Below, in pieces: positions 43,342-52,795 of a stretch of 64,000 nt of DNA. The position numbers and the translations under genes were made by a program. The notes under the pieces were generated by a model that was not told the origin of the DNA, ran no database searches, and saw only the letters and a program-made list of their open reading frames with translations. The stretch lies in the NCBI GenBank assembly GCA_021324045.1, contig JAJPJV010000052.1:1-64000 (forward strand), read 5' to 3'. The first letter of the stretch is position 1. Each line of letters starts with the position of its first letter. This DNA is from Actinomycetota bacterium. Lineage in GTDB: Bacteria > Actinomycetota > Acidimicrobiia > Acidimicrobiales > RAAP-2.

Positions 43342-44885
43342 GTCTGCGCTCCCCCCAGGCCGACCGCCAATCCCCGCGCGATGCCCATGCGCCGTGCCCT
43401 GGTGAGCCGTTCGTTCCGCGCCAGGAGCAGGACCAGCGGCCTCGTGAAGAAGTAGGTGATGAACACGTCCATCAAGGTCGAAAGGCCAAGGAAGAACGCG
43501 AAGCCCTTCACGCTCCCGACTGCAAGCCAGTACAACAGCACCGCGGCGAGCAGCGAGACGAAGTCGGCAGCCAGCACGGTGCGAAAGGCGCTCTTGAACC
43601 CTCGGTCCGCACTCGTACGCACTGTTCGGCCCGCACGCGTCTCGTCCTTCAGACGCTCGAAGTAGACGATGTAGGAATCGACGGTGATCCCGATCGACAC
43701 GATGATGCCGGTCACGCCCGCGAGGTCGAAGCTCGGAGCGACTGAGGTGTGCCCCAGGGCCGAGATGATCACCCAAAGCAGTGCCGCGGTGACCGCCAGC
43801 CCACTGACGACGACGACCCCGAGGAGGCGGTAGTACGCGATGGTATAGAGCAGCACGAGGATGAGCCCGGCGATCCCAGCGCCAAGCCCTGCGTCCAGTG
43901 AGGCTCGCCCGAGGGTCGGCGAGACCGTCTGGGTCGTGAGCTGCTTGAGCGGCACGGGCAGGGCGCCATAGTTGAGCGCAACCGCAAGCGCCTGTGCCGA
44001 CTGCTGGGTCAGGGCTCCTGAGATCTGCACCGATCCGTTGAACGACGTGAAGGTCGACTGGGTGGGAAGGGTGATCGGCGCGGACTGGACCACGCCGTCG
44101 AGCTCGATAGCGATGATCTCGTGGAAATAGCGCTGTGCCATTTGGTCCCACTGCTTGGCGCCGGAACTCGTGAGGCTGATGTTCACCGCCCATGCACCGG
44201 TCTGGGTCTGGGTGGCGTACGCGCTCTTCACGATGCGGCCGGTCAACTGCGCGGGGCCTGCGAGGTAGCGCACCGGCGGTGATCCGGGAAGCCCGGGCAG
44301 CAGGACGGTGGCGTTGCGCTTGTCGTCAATGGGGCGCGTCGAGGGGTATGCGGCGAGCGCGGGGTCCGGGGTGAGGGAGTAACCGACGCCGTTGGGACTC
44401 GACACACTCCCTCCAAAGAGGGGGCTGGTGGTGGTGAGCTGGTACTGAGCCGGACAGTTGGTCGGGAGCGCCCCGACGCTGGAGGGATTCTTGGGCCTGT
44501 GGTAGAGCGGGGCGTAGCACAGCGTGGGTCGGAAGTACAGCTGTGCCGTCTGACCTACCGCCTTCAACACGGCGTTCGCGTTCTTCACCCCCGGAACCTG
44601 GACGACGATCTGGTCGCCTTGGGTGTTGACCTGCGCACCGGAAACGCCGAGCCCGTTGACACGGTCGCTCAGGATGGTGACGGTCTCGTTCAGATCCGCG
44701 TTCGACACGTGGTGCTCGGGAACGTAGACGACCGAGAAGCCCCCTGCCAGGTCAAGCCCGAGCCGAGGTGACCAGCGCGCGGCCAGGGTCCCGGCCAACG
44801 ACCCAAGCGTCAGGACGAGGACCACCCCTAGGCTGATCAAGAGTCCGCGTTGCCGTCGGGCTTGGGCGCGCGACGGCGCCTTCAT
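43338..44885 (-). CDS. secD: Protein translocase subunit SecD
   Basis: 515 residues. TM1 is LLISLGVVLVLTLGSLAGTL (about 15-34), followed by LGLDLAGGFSVVYVPE and the P1 domain with LSDRVNGLGVSGAQVNTQGD and VPGVKNANAVL. P1 carries a proline-rich loop containing Cys. TM2-6 have VALNYGALPVPLKQL, SLDAGLGAGIAGLILVLLYT, IIVSIGITVDSYIVYFERLKDE, FRTVLAADFVSLLAAVLLY and GLSTLMDVFITYFFTRPLVLL. It is coupled by 4-base overlaps to yajC before and secF after. Confidence 0.95.
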   Translation of the reverse strand: MKAPSRAQARRQRGLLISLGVVLVLTLGSLAGTLAARWSPRLGLDLAGGFSVVYVPEHHVSNADLNETVTILSDRVNGLGVSGAQVNTQGDQIVVQVPGVKNANAVLKAVGQTAQLYFRPTLCYAPLYHRPKNPSSVGALPTNCPAQYQLTTTSPLFGGSVSSPNGVGYSLTPDPALAAYPSTRPIDDKRNATVLLPGLPGSPPVRYLAGPAQLTGRIVKSAYATQTQTGAWAVNISLTSSGAKQWDQMAQRYFHEIIAIELDGVVQSAPITLPTQSTFTSFNGSVQISGALTQQSAQALAVALNYGALPVPLKQLTTQTVSPTLGRASLDAGLGAGIAGLILVLLYTIAYYRLLGVVVVSGLAVTAALLWVIISALGHTSVAPSFDLAGVTGIIVSIGITVDSYIVYFERLKDETRAGRTVRTSADRGFKSAFRTVLAADFVSLLAAVLLYWLAVGSVKGFAFFLGLSTLMDVFITYFFTRPLVLLLARNERLTRARRMGIARGLAVGLGGAQT

Positions 44886-45331
44886 GTACCGGTTTCCTCC
44901 TCGGCGTCCGGCTCCTCGGTCTCCTCACCGTCGGGCTCCTCAGCGTCCTGTTCGGCCGCCGCGGCCGACGGTGACGGTTCGAGCCGGCGCGCGATCGACG
45001 AGCGGAGCACGACCATCCGAGCACCTCGCAAGCCGGTCGCGTCTCGCTCCTCCCCCCCGCTCACGATTTCGACCCGGTCGTCGAGGGCCCTCACGACCCG
45101 CCCGACCACCCCGCCAGCCGTCACGATCTCGTCCCCAACGCCGACCGCCTGGATCTGGGTTCGCTGCTGGCGTGCACGCTGCTGGGAGGGCCGGAGAAAG
45201 AGGAAGTACAGCGCTGCGCCAATGATGACGATGAAGATGAGGAAGGCCGCGCTCCCCGAGCTGGTGGACTTCTTGGCGGTCGTCGTGGTGGCCGCCAGAA
45301 CGGCGAACACGGAGGGTAGGAAGTGGCTCAT
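44882..45331 (-). CDS. yajC: Preprotein translocase subunit YajC
   Basis: A 149-residue single-pass membrane protein that associates with SecDF. The TM is FLIFIVIIGAALYFLFL, followed by RPSQQRARQQRTQIQAVGVGDEIVTAGGVVG (split here for the family core QxxxxxVxxGDxVxTxGGixG) and ending in a strongly acidic tail (EEPDGEETEEPDAEEE). The ATG at 45331 is the first before the TM; upstream open frame is not conserved. No strong Shine-Dalgarno or TAnnnT is seen before it. It starts 97 bases after ruvB. Confidence 0.93.
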   Translation of the reverse strand: MSHFLPSVFAVLAATTTTAKKSTSSGSAAFLIFIVIIGAALYFLFLRPSQQRARQQRTQIQAVGVGDEIVTAGGVVGRVVRALDDRVEIVSGGEERDATGLRGARMVVLRSSIARRLEPSPSAAAAEQDAEEPDGEETEEPDAEEETGT

Positions 45332-45428
45332 CGGAGAGCGCTCGGGGGTGCTCCCCTCAAGGAGGTTCTGTACACAGGGATGCCACGATATCGCAGGGTC
45401 CTCGCCGCCGGTTCGTCGGCAAGACCCC

Positions 45429-46499
45429 TCAAAACAACGCCGGGTCTTTGGGCACGAGCCCCAGGTGCATGAAGGCCCGGGGGGTGGGCACCCTTCCCCG
45501 TGGCGTCCGCTGGAGGAGACCCTGTTGGAGCAGGAAGGGCTCATAGGCGTCCTCGATCGTGTCCGGCTCCTCACCGACGCATTGGGCGAGCGTCGTCAGC
45601 CCGACTGGCTTCCCACTGAAACGCCGACACAGCGCGTCCAGGATTGCCCGGTCCACCTTGTCCAAACCCAGGTCGTCGATACCGAAGACCGCGAGGCCTT
45701 CGGCAGCGGCGGCCTCGGTGATGATGCCGTCGCCGCGTACCTCGACGAAATCCCTGACCCGCCGGAGCAACCGGTTCGCGATCCGAGGCGTTCCTCGGGA
45801 ACGTTCGGCGATCCGCTCGGCGCCTGCGGGCTCCACCTGAACATCGAGGATCTTGGCGGAGCGCTCGATGATCGCTCGGAGCTCGACCGTGTCGTAGAGA
45901 TCGAGGCGCCCGACGAAGCCGAACCGATCTCGCAGGGGGCTCGACACCAGTCCTGTCCTCGTCGTCGCACCCACCAACGTGAACCGTGGGAGGTCGAGCC
46001 GGATCGAGCGCGCCGTCGGGCCCTTGCCGATCATGATGTCGAGCTTGGCGTCCTCCATCGCGGGATACAGAATCTCTTCCACCTGGCGCGGGACCCGGTG
46101 AATCTCATCGATGAAAAGCACGTCTCCGGCTTGGAGGTCGGTCAGCAACGCGGCCAGATCCCCCGGTCGCGCCAAGACCGGGCCCGAGGTCACGCGGAGT
46201 CCGACACCAAGCTCGGCTGCAACGATCCCTGCGAGCGACGTCTTGCCGAGGCCAGGGGGCCCTGCGAACAACAGATGATCGACCGGCTGACGACGCTGCT
46301 TGGCGGCTTGGAGGACGATGCGCAGGTGCTCGACCAGCTGGGTCTGGCCGACGAACTCCTGCAAGGTCTTCGGTCGAAGACCCGCATCCTCCGGCTCCTC
46401 GGCAGGCCGCTGCACTCCGTCGAGCGGCTGCTGAGGGTGCGGAGCCGACGCAACCGCCTCGCCGTGCAAGAGCATCTCTCGCCGAAGTGCTGCACTCAT
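45429..46499 (-). CDS. ruvB: Holliday junction branch migration helicase RuvB
   Basis: AAA+ motor of the RuvABC resolvasome, 356 residues. [20 protein letters not shown] leads into Walker [16 protein letters not shown], Walker [11 protein letters not shown] and the sensor region [20 protein letters not shown] with the arginine finger. The winged-helix end has [14 protein letters not shown] and ARGRVPTP-like [13 protein letters not shown]. The ATG overlaps the ruvA stop (ATGA). An extra 30 residues precede the conserved domain. Confidence 0.97.
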   Translation of the reverse strand: MSAALRREMLLHGEAVASAPHPQQPLDGVQRPAEEPEDAGLRPKTLQEFVGQTQLVEHLRIVLQAAKQRRQPVDHLLFAGPPGLGKTSLAGIVAAELGVGLRVTSGPVLARPGDLAALLTDLQAGDVLFIDEIHRVPRQVEEILYPAMEDAKLDIMIGKGPTARSIRLDLPRFTLVGATTRTGLVSSPLRDRFGFVGRLDLYDTVELRAIIERSAKILDVQVEPAGAERIAERSRGTPRIANRLLRRVRDFVEVRGDGIITEAAAAEGLAVFGIDDLGLDKVDRAILDALCRRFSGKPVGLTTLAQCVGEEPDTIEDAYEPFLLQQGLLQRTPRGRVPTPRAFMHLGLVPKDPALF

Positions 46500-47212
46500 C
46501 GTGGGGCCAACTCTCGGAGCGCTAGCCGCAGGATCGTCTCCACATCGAGCTCCACGGGGACCTCGGTCCCCGCATGGACGCCAGGATCTTCGTCTGCGTC
46601 GATCCTCGAGGACGCCCCCGACTCGCCTTGCCCTTCGCTAGTCGCCCCAGGGTCGCCAACCGCACGAGCCACCGCAGCCAATGCCCGCCGAATCTCTTCC
46701 GGCGCGTACCCGAGCGCCGCGAGGGCTGCCTGGACCTCTGCACGCACCGATGCCACGGCAGGCGGCGTTGCACCGCGCGCCCTCGCTGCCGCTCCCCCAA
46801 GGTCGGGAAGGTCGAGCCGGTTCTTCAGGTCGATCATCAGTCGCGCAGCGGTCTTTCGGCCGATTCCGGGGACTCGGCACAGCGTGGCGAGATCCTCTTC
46901 GATCAGCGCGGTCGACAGGGCGGCTGGCGAGAGCACGGAGAGCACCGCCATGGCGAGGGCGGGCCCGACTCCATGGGCGCCCAGCAGGGCTTCGAAGCAA
47001 CGCCGCTCGTCGTCGTGGGCGAAGCCGTACAAGGTGATGGCATCTTCACGCACATGAGTGTGCACGTAAAGCACGACCTCGGAACCGACTGGGCCCATCG
47101 ATGCCGCTGCGGGCGCGGTGACGGTCACCCGGTAGCCCACGCCCCCGACATCGACGACCACCTCCCCATCGCCGCTGCGGGTTGCGAGCGTTCCGCGCAG
47201 CATGCCGATCAC
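46496..47212 (-). CDS. ruvA: Holliday junction-binding protein RuvA
   Basis: Binds four-way junctions and loads RuvB. From the GTG at 47212 the product is 238 residues. It has an OB fold [20 protein letters not shown] and [27 protein letters not shown], helix-hairpin-helix motifs [17 protein letters not shown] and [20 protein letters not shown], and the RuvB-binding domain [22 protein letters not shown] at the end. The acidic linker of about 40 residues between ERRALAAV-like helices and [13 protein letters not shown] is longer than usual. A GTG three codons upstream is equally possible. It starts 216 bases after ruvC. Confidence 0.95.
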   Translation of the reverse strand: MIGMLRGTLATRSGDGEVVVDVGGVGYRVTVTAPAAASMGPVGSEVVLYVHTHVREDAITLYGFAHDDERRCFEALLGAHGVGPALAMAVLSVLSPAALSTALIEEDLATLCRVPGIGRKTAARLMIDLKNRLDLPDLGGAAARARGATPPAVASVRAEVQAALAALGYAPEEIRRALAAVARAVGDPGATSEGQGESGASSRIDADEDPGVHAGTEVPVELDVETILRLALRELAPR

Positions 47213-47428
47213 CGGAGCCACCCCCGCTGCCTCAGAGCGATCCCCATGCCGTCAGGCCTGCTCGACTTGTGAGCCAGGTCCGTTCGGGCATCCACTACGT
47301 CGCACCCCCATCTGTGCGGTCTTTCCTCTGGCATTGCCGTGCACCGAACATCGCCGTGGATCCCTTCGGTCGCTGGCTCCGAGAGCCCTACCTTCACCGT
47401 TCGAGTCCACGCAGCACTCCAGCGCCTG

Positions 47429-47953
47429 TCAAGAGGCACGCCCCACGACGCCGCTGGCGGAGCGAATCGCCGCACGGACCGGCGCGATCGCGAGATGGCA
47501 CATCGCGAGAGCGAGAGCGTCAGCGACATCCGGGGGTCGCGGGGCATCCGCCAGGCCCAGCACGGATGCGACCATCTGCTGGACCTGTCGCTTCGTGGCG
47601 CTTCCGTAACCGACGAGCGCCTGCTTCACTTCGTTGGCGCTGTACTCGGCGACCTCGCAGCCGTGCGCAGCGGCCGCGGCGAGTGCCAAGCCGCTCACCT
47701 GGCAGACCGAAACGGCGGTTCGCGCGTTGACCTGGAAGAACACTCGTTCAACCGCCGCGGCAGACGGCGAGAGCTCCTCGAAGAGGACGTCGAGGGCTCG
47801 CTGGGCTTGAAGCAGTCGCGTTGGCAGCGGATCGCGCGGATCGGTTTCGATGACGCCAGCGGCACAGGCTCGAAGTTCGCTGCTTCCGGGCATGCGCGCC
47901 ACGAGGCCGTACCCACAGCGTGAGAGCCCGGGATCGATCCCGAGGACGAACAT
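47429..47953 (-). CDS. ruvC: Crossover junction endodeoxyribonuclease RuvC
   Basis: Resolves Holliday junctions. The 174-residue product starts MFVLGIDPGLSRCGYGLV with the first catalytic Asp, then AAAVERVFFQVNARTAVSV with the Glu, EYSANEVKQALVGYGSATK, and RPPDVADALALAMCH with the C-terminal Asp pair. The ATG at 47953 is seven bases from TACATT and has no Shine-Dalgarno, so this gene heads its own leaderless unit although it follows yebC by 163 bases. Confidence 0.95.
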   Translation of the reverse strand: MFVLGIDPGLSRCGYGLVARMPGSSELRACAAGVIETDPRDPLPTRLLQAQRALDVLFEELSPSAAAVERVFFQVNARTAVSVCQVSGLALAAAAAHGCEVAEYSANEVKQALVGYGSATKRQVQQMVASVLGLADAPRPPDVADALALAMCHLAIAPVRAAIRSASGVVGRAS

Positions 47954-47960
47954 GCGTTCG

Positions 47961-47966
47961 AATGTA
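47961..47966 (-). promoter_or_regulatory. -10 hexamer of ruvC
   Basis: TACATT on the minus strand, seven bases before the ruvC ATG, in the ruvC-yebC interval. This fits the recurring leaderless pattern. Confidence 0.55.
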
Positions 47967-48116
47967 GCGCCCAAATGTGCTCGATCGTGGGATCCCACCC
48001 AGCCCGAGCCGCCACGAGCGTCCGAACCGTCGGCAAGTGTGCAGGGGACATCCGCGCCGTCGCCTCCTGGCAGGGGCACGGCGCCATAACCCTGCAACGG
48101 CATCGACGGGTGCGGA

Positions 48117-48866
48117 TCAGCTAAGCAGGCCAGCCAGCATCGCGTCGGGAATGTCGTAATTCGCGTAGAGCGCCTGGACGTCGTCCTGCTCGTCCATCGC
48201 CTCGATCAGGCGTAACACCTTCCTGGCCTCGGCATCCTCGGTAATCGGAACCGTGGTCGAGGGCACGAGGGAGAGCTCTGCCGACTCGGGCGACATCCCG
48301 GCACCCTCGAGTGCAGCGCGAACCGCACCGAGATCGCTCGGCGCGGTCGTGACGACCCAGCGGTCCCCCTCGTCGGTGAGGTTCTCCGCACCGGCCTCCA
48401 TGGCCACCTCCAGGATCCGATCTTCCTGGAAGCTCTTGGGGAGCGCGATGACCCCCTTGCGCTCGAACTGCCAAGCAACCGAGCCCGGCTCGGCCAGCGA
48501 TCCCCCGTTCCGGCTGAAGAGGTTTCGAATGTCGGCACTGGTGCGGTTGCGATTGTCCGTGAGGACCTCGACGATGACGGCAACCCCGCCCGGTGCGTAC
48601 CCCTCGTAGGTCACCGCTTCATAGCGTGTCCCCTCCAGCTCACCGGTGCCGCGTTTGATCGCGCGCTCAATGGTGTCTAGCGGAACCGAGGCATCCCGGG
48701 CCTTCTGGTACATGGTCCGCAGGGTGGCATTGGCGTTCAGGTCGCCGCCACCTTCGCGTGCGGCCACTTCGATCTGCCTGATCAGTTTGGCGAAGAGCTT
48801 GCTTCGTGCCTTGTCTTGGGCGCCCTTACGGTACTTCGTGGTTGCCCACTTCGAGTGACCTGACAT
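48117..48866 (-). CDS. yebC: YebC/PmpR-family protein
   Basis: A 249-residue member of the YebC family, described as a transcriptional regulator and, more recently, as a translation factor at proline-rich stretches. It starts SGHSKWATTKYRKGAQDKAR and has LFAKLIRQIEVAAREGGGD, ATLRTMYQKARDASVPLDTI, YEGYAPGGVAVIVEVLTDN, NRNRTSADIRNLFSRNGG and the third-domain LRLIEAMDEQDDVQALYANY. The ATG at 48866 overlaps the pdxT stop by one base. The longer open frame upstream is antisense or out of frame to pdxT. Confidence 0.96.
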   Translation of the reverse strand: MSGHSKWATTKYRKGAQDKARSKLFAKLIRQIEVAAREGGGDLNANATLRTMYQKARDASVPLDTIERAIKRGTGELEGTRYEAVTYEGYAPGGVAVIVEVLTDNRNRTSADIRNLFSRNGGSLAEPGSVAWQFERKGVIALPKSFQEDRILEVAMEAGAENLTDEGDRWVVTTAPSDLGAVRAALEGAGMSPESAELSLVPSTTVPITEDAEARKVLRLIEAMDEQDDVQALYANYDIPDAMLAGLLS

Positions 48867-49579
48867 CAGATCGCTTCTCCCACCTTCCTCAACGCCCCTG
48901 CTCCCTGTACCCCTGTGTCCGAGAGCCGACCAACGCCCACTTGCCCGATCGTGCCATGCGACGCCGCCATCGCCAAGAACACCCGATGCACCCGTCGATC
49001 GCTGGTCAGCTCTGGGTGGAATGCCGTCGCCAGCACGTTGGCCTGCCGGCACATGACCGGGACCGAGGCGCCGTCGTTGCGAAGGCTCGCCAGCACCTCA
49101 ACCCCCGGCCCGACCGCCTCGATCGCCGGAGCCCGGATGAACACGGCGGGCAGCGGGTGGTCTCGTTCGCCCAGCTCTGCGTCGATCGTCGTGGCATCGA
49201 GCAATGCCTCGAACGAATCGGCCTGACGACCATAGGCGTTGCGCCGCACGACGCAGTCCAATGCCCCGAAGCTGCGTTGGTCCGGACGGCCGTCGAGAAC
49301 CTCCCGGGCGAGCAACACCATGCCCGCGCAGGTCCCCAGTACCGGCGTCCCACCGGCAATGAGACCGGCCACCCCCTCGAACAATCCGGAAGACTCGAGC
49401 AGTACCGAAAGGGTCGTCGATTCCCCGCCGGGAAGGACCAGTCCGTCGAGATCGCGCAGCTCATCGGGCTTGCGCACGAGCCGGCAGGTTGCACCGAGCT
49501 CCTCGAGGACGAGGCGGTGCTCGCGGACGTCACCCTGCAGTGCGAGGATACCGATCGACAGCGAAGATTCCCTCACCAC
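48866..49579 (-). CDS. pdxT: Pyridoxal 5'-phosphate synthase glutaminase subunit
   Basis: Releases ammonia from glutamine for PdxS. The 237-residue class I amidotransferase has [28 protein letters not shown], the nucleophile Cys in [15 protein letters not shown], and the His/Glu pair in [15 protein letters not shown]. About 30 residues of tail follow the domain. It overlaps the pdxS end by 7 bases and runs into yebC with a one-base overlap, making a pdxS-pdxT-yebC unit. Confidence 0.96.
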   Translation of the reverse strand: MVRESSLSIGILALQGDVREHRLVLEELGATCRLVRKPDELRDLDGLVLPGGESTTLSVLLESSGLFEGVAGLIAGGTPVLGTCAGMVLLAREVLDGRPDQRSFGALDCVVRRNAYGRQADSFEALLDATTIDAELGERDHPLPAVFIRAPAIEAVGPGVEVLASLRNDGASVPVMCRQANVLATAFHPELTSDRRVHRVFLAMAASHGTIGQVGVGRLSDTGVQGAGALRKVGEAI

Positions 49580-50466
49580 CCGCGAGTGGCGAGTCGCTCG
49601 TCGAGCTCAGCGAGCTCTTGCCCACGCATCGCCGCGCCGAGGCCCCGACTGACCTTGGCAACGAGCGCTGCATCGTCGTAGTGCGTCGTCGCTTCGACGA
49701 TGGCACGCGCGCGCCGGGCAGGGTCCTCGCTCTTGAAGATGCCAGACCCAACGAACACCGCCTCGGCACCCAGCTGCATCACCAAGGCGGCGTCCGCCGG
49801 GGTGGCGATCCCACCCGCGCAGAACAGTGGGACCGGGAGACGACCGTTGTTGGCGACTTCCTCGACCAACCCAATGGGAGCCTGCAGGCGCTTTGCCCAC
49901 CCGAAGCGTTCCGCACGATCCGCCTGGCTGAGCGCCCGGATGTCGGCGGTGATCGACCGGAGATGGCGAACCGCCTCGACGATGTTGCCGGTGCCGGCTT
50001 CCCCTTTCGAGCGGATGAGGGCTGCCCCTTCGGCGATGCGTCGCAGGGCCTCGCCGAGGTTCGTCGCCCCGCAGACGAAGGGGGTCGTGAACTGCCACTT
50101 GTCGATGTGGTAGGCCTCGTCGGCAGGCGTGAGCACCTCGCTTTCGTCGATGTAGTCGACGCCGATCGCCTCGAGGACCTGTGCCTCGGCAAAATGCCCG
50201 ATCCGAGCCTTCGCCATCACCGGGATCGTCACGGCGGCTTTGATGCCTTCGATGAGTGCAGGGTCGCTCATCCGCGCCACGCCACCTTCCCTGCGAATGT
50301 CCGCGGGCACACGCTCGAGTGCCATGACTGCCACCGCACCGGCATCCTCCGCCACCTTGGCATGCTCCGCAGTGACCACGTCCATGATCACCCCGCCGCG
50401 CAGCATGTCGGCAAGGCCGCGTTTCACCGTGAATGTCCCGGTCACACGAGTCGCTTCGGTGGTCAT
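49573..50466 (-). CDS. pdxS: Pyridoxal 5'-phosphate synthase synthase subunit
   Basis: Builds PLP from ribose 5-phosphate, glyceraldehyde 3-phosphate and ammonia. The 297-residue barrel has [32 protein letters not shown], the catalytic Lys in [55 protein letters not shown] and [19 protein letters not shown]. The ATG at 50466 is exactly six bases after TAGGAT with no Shine-Dalgarno, giving a leaderless operon start. Confidence 0.97.
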   Translation of the reverse strand: MTTEATRVTGTFTVKRGLADMLRGGVIMDVVTAEHAKVAEDAGAVAVMALERVPADIRREGGVARMSDPALIEGIKAAVTIPVMAKARIGHFAEAQVLEAIGVDYIDESEVLTPADEAYHIDKWQFTTPFVCGATNLGEALRRIAEGAALIRSKGEAGTGNIVEAVRHLRSITADIRALSQADRAERFGWAKRLQAPIGLVEEVANNGRLPVPLFCAGGIATPADAALVMQLGAEAVFVGSGIFKSEDPARRARAIVEATTHYDDAALVAKVSRGLGAAMRGQELAELDERLATRGW

Positions 50467-50472
50467 CCCGTC

Positions 50473-50478
50473 ATCCTA
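50473..50478 (-). promoter_or_regulatory. -10 hexamer of the pdxST-yebC operon (leaderless)
   Basis: TAGGAT on the minus strand followed by six bases and the pdxS ATG. One of the clearest examples of the pattern in this window. Confidence 0.65.
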
Positions 50479-50557
50479 CCGGCGTCGTTCGCCCTGCCCT
50501 CGGAGGAACGCGACCATCGCTTTCACCTTCAAGGCGATCCCCTGTCCCACGGCGCGC

Positions 50558-51559
50558 TCACCACTCGTCGAGCACGGCAATGCGCACGTCCGATGCGTCG
50601 AGATCGCCGAGGCGGTGCTGGTCTCGGCGGCCGATAGAGGGATCCACCCACAACCACCGGGTGATTGCGAGCGACCTTCCGGTGAAGACCGATCCTGGTG
50701 CGGGCACCGGACCGTTCTGCATGGCTGCCAACGCGTCGCGGAGCCCAGGCGGATAGCGCACGGCGGCAGCGGCGATCTCGTCGGCCCGGTACTCGCGCCC
50801 GCGACCCAGCGCGCGGTGCACCCAGTCGTCGCGGCCGGTCACCCAGACGATCGGAGCGAGCACGGCGACTGCGACCGCGGACACCACGGTGTCGTGCCGC
50901 TTGACGTGGGCAAGCTCGTGCCCGATCACACCCTCCAGCTCGATCACGCCCAAGCGATCGAGCAAGCCTGTCGTCACCACGAGCCGTACGTGGGACGAAC
51001 CCCTCCCGAACGAGCAGGCGTTGGGGACGGCGTCGTCGATCACCATGAGCGAGGGAACTCGGACGCCGAAGGTCGGACACAGCCCGTCGACCATGTTGGT
51101 GAGCATCGGCGCGGTGCCCGGCGCGAGTGGGGTCGCGTGGATCAGGCGAACGACCAACCTGCTGGCTCCCTGCCAGATGCCAACTGCGACGCCCACGAAC
51201 ACGACCACGGCGATCACCACTGCTGCGATCGTCCCGAGGCCGATCCCGGCACCGATCCCGACGATCGCTGCCGGCCCGAGAGCCCCGGTGGCGCAGATCG
51301 CACGTGCCCGGCGGCGGTTCGCCGAGATCTCCCGGCTTCCAACCTCCAAGGAATAGGAAGCCGAGGTCACGAGGCTGCGGGAGCGCTGGGTCGAAGGCGC
51401 CGCTCGCAGCGGCACGCCAGGGAGGTTCGGGGTGCCCGTTCGCGCCTGCGGGTGTCGCCGAGCCCCGCCTCCACGCTTCACGCCATGTGAGCGCGTCGAG
51501 CCCTTGGTCTGCGAAGCCTTGGGCGCTTTCCTTCCCGAACCCGACCTCGAAGGAGGCAT
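50558..51559 (-). CDS. HtpX-like M48 zinc metalloprotease, membrane-bound
   Basis: A 333-residue M48 peptidase. About 70 basic, disordered residues lead to a membrane region GALGPAAIVGIGAGIGLGTI with AAVVIAVVVFVGVAVGIW. The catalytic domain has VIDDAVPNACSFGRG, the zinc motif EGVIGHELAHVKRHDT (HExxH), and the third ligand region GREYRADEIAAAAV (Glu). HtpX proteins remove misfolded membrane proteins. Compared with E. coli HtpX it has fewer clear TM helices. The ATG at 51559 is 13 bases after pimA. Substrates are unknown. Confidence 0.85.
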   Translation of the reverse strand: MPPSRSGSGRKAPKASQTKGSTRSHGVKRGGGARRHPQARTGTPNLPGVPLRAAPSTQRSRSLVTSASYSLEVGSREISANRRRARAICATGALGPAAIVGIGAGIGLGTIAAVVIAVVVFVGVAVGIWQGASRLVVRLIHATPLAPGTAPMLTNMVDGLCPTFGVRVPSLMVIDDAVPNACSFGRGSSHVRLVVTTGLLDRLGVIELEGVIGHELAHVKRHDTVVSAVAVAVLAPIVWVTGRDDWVHRALGRGREYRADEIAAAAVRYPPGLRDALAAMQNGPVPAPGSVFTGRSLAITRWLWVDPSIGRRDQHRLGDLDASDVRIAVLDEW

Positions 51560-51572
51560 GTCAGCTGCGAGG

Positions 51573-52793
51573 TTATCGGAGGCTTGCCCGGGGGCCGCGG
51601 CTCGCGCCGTTCGCCAGACCGCCACGATTGCCCCACAGCGCGCGGGGCCAGCGGACAAACCCCTGGCCATCGCCGGTTTTCTCGCCCTGGCGGCCCCTCC
51701 GGCGCTCGCCACCGATCGCCTGCTCGTACACCTCGATGTAGCGCTCGGCGAGGCGCTCCATCGACCACTGCTCAGCATGGGCCCGAGCCGCTCGGCGCCA
51801 AGGATCGTTCTCTGCTCTTCGCGCGGCCGCCGGGAGCACCTCGGTGAGCGTTCGGCGCAGAGCCTCGACATCGCCCGGCGGCACGAAATGCGCATGCCCG
51901 CCTGCGGTCCTTCGATACGCGCTCAGATCCGACGCCACCACGACACATCCGGCGGCCATGCCTTCGAGCAGGACGACGCCGAAGGATTCGCCGCCGAGGG
52001 ACGGCACACAGAGCACATGGGCCCCACGAAGGATCGAGGCAACCTCGTCGTCGCTGCGACGACCCAGCCATCGCAGGCGTGCGGAGGGTGGATACCGGCG
52101 CTGGAGCGACTCGGTCGCAGGGCCCTCCGAGACGATCCACAGCACGGCCGGGTCCGGGACGCCACTGAAGGCCTCCAGGAGCACCTCAAGCCCCTTGCGC
52201 TGTTCGTGGCGCCCGACGAACGCAATTGTGGGCCGATCGGTCGGCGCGGGGACCGCCGCGTCGAAGCGGGACAGATCAGTGCCGTTGAACAAGATCCGGT
52301 ACGTTCCGCCGACGACCCCCGCGGCGGTGTCACGCGCCGCCTCAGACACGGCGCAGCGAACATCGAGACGCGAGGCCACCAGGCGCATGACAGGGCGAAG
52401 GGCCCGATAGAGCGCGTCGCGCCCGCAGCGGTGGAACGTCCCCACCACCGGCACATCTGCCCAGGCGAGCACCGCGTAGTTGATCGCCGGAGCGAGCGGC
52501 TCGTGCACGTGGTACACATCGATGCCTCCGCGGCGCACGAACGCACTGGTCCGAGCGATCGCTGCAGGTGACAAGGCCAGGGGGGCCACGGAGCCGTTCG
52601 CTCGCACCGAGACCGAGCTCCCGACGCCGAACACCCCTTCGAATTCGTGCACGCCGGCCCCATCAGGGTCCACCGGAGCGACCACAGTCGTCTCGTGCCC
52701 CGCAGCCCGCAGCGCTGCCGCCAGCCCGATGACCTGCCCTTGCACTCCACCGGGACGAGACAGGCTGTAGGGGCACACCAGCGCAATCCGCAT
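51573..52793 (-). CDS. pimA: Phosphatidylinositol alpha-mannosyltransferase-like GT4
   Basis: First mannosylation of phosphatidylinositol at the inner membrane face, using GDP-mannose. The 406-residue GT-B protein begins MRIALVCPYSLSRPGGVQGQ, with the Gly-rich acceptor loop, then HVHEPLAPAINYA, VVGTFHR, FNGTDLSRFD, FVGRHEQRKGLEVLLEAF and the donor-binding Glu motif CVPSLGGESFGVVLLEGMAAG. A basic tail of 45 residues follows. Context confirms the role: acyltransferase 2 bases upstream and pgsA before that, the order found in Mycobacterium. Another GT4 acceptor cannot be excluded. Confidence 0.9.
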   Translation of the reverse strand: MRIALVCPYSLSRPGGVQGQVIGLAAALRAAGHETTVVAPVDPDGAGVHEFEGVFGVGSSVSVRANGSVAPLALSPAAIARTSAFVRRGGIDVYHVHEPLAPAINYAVLAWADVPVVGTFHRCGRDALYRALRPVMRLVASRLDVRCAVSEAARDTAAGVVGGTYRILFNGTDLSRFDAAVPAPTDRPTIAFVGRHEQRKGLEVLLEAFSGVPDPAVLWIVSEGPATESLQRRYPPSARLRWLGRRSDDEVASILRGAHVLCVPSLGGESFGVVLLEGMAAGCVVVASDLSAYRRTAGGHAHFVPPGDVEALRRTLTEVLPAAARRAENDPWRRAARAHAEQWSMERLAERYIEVYEQAIGGERRRGRQGEKTGDGQGFVRWPRALWGNRGGLANGASRGPRASLR

Positions 52794-52795
52794 GG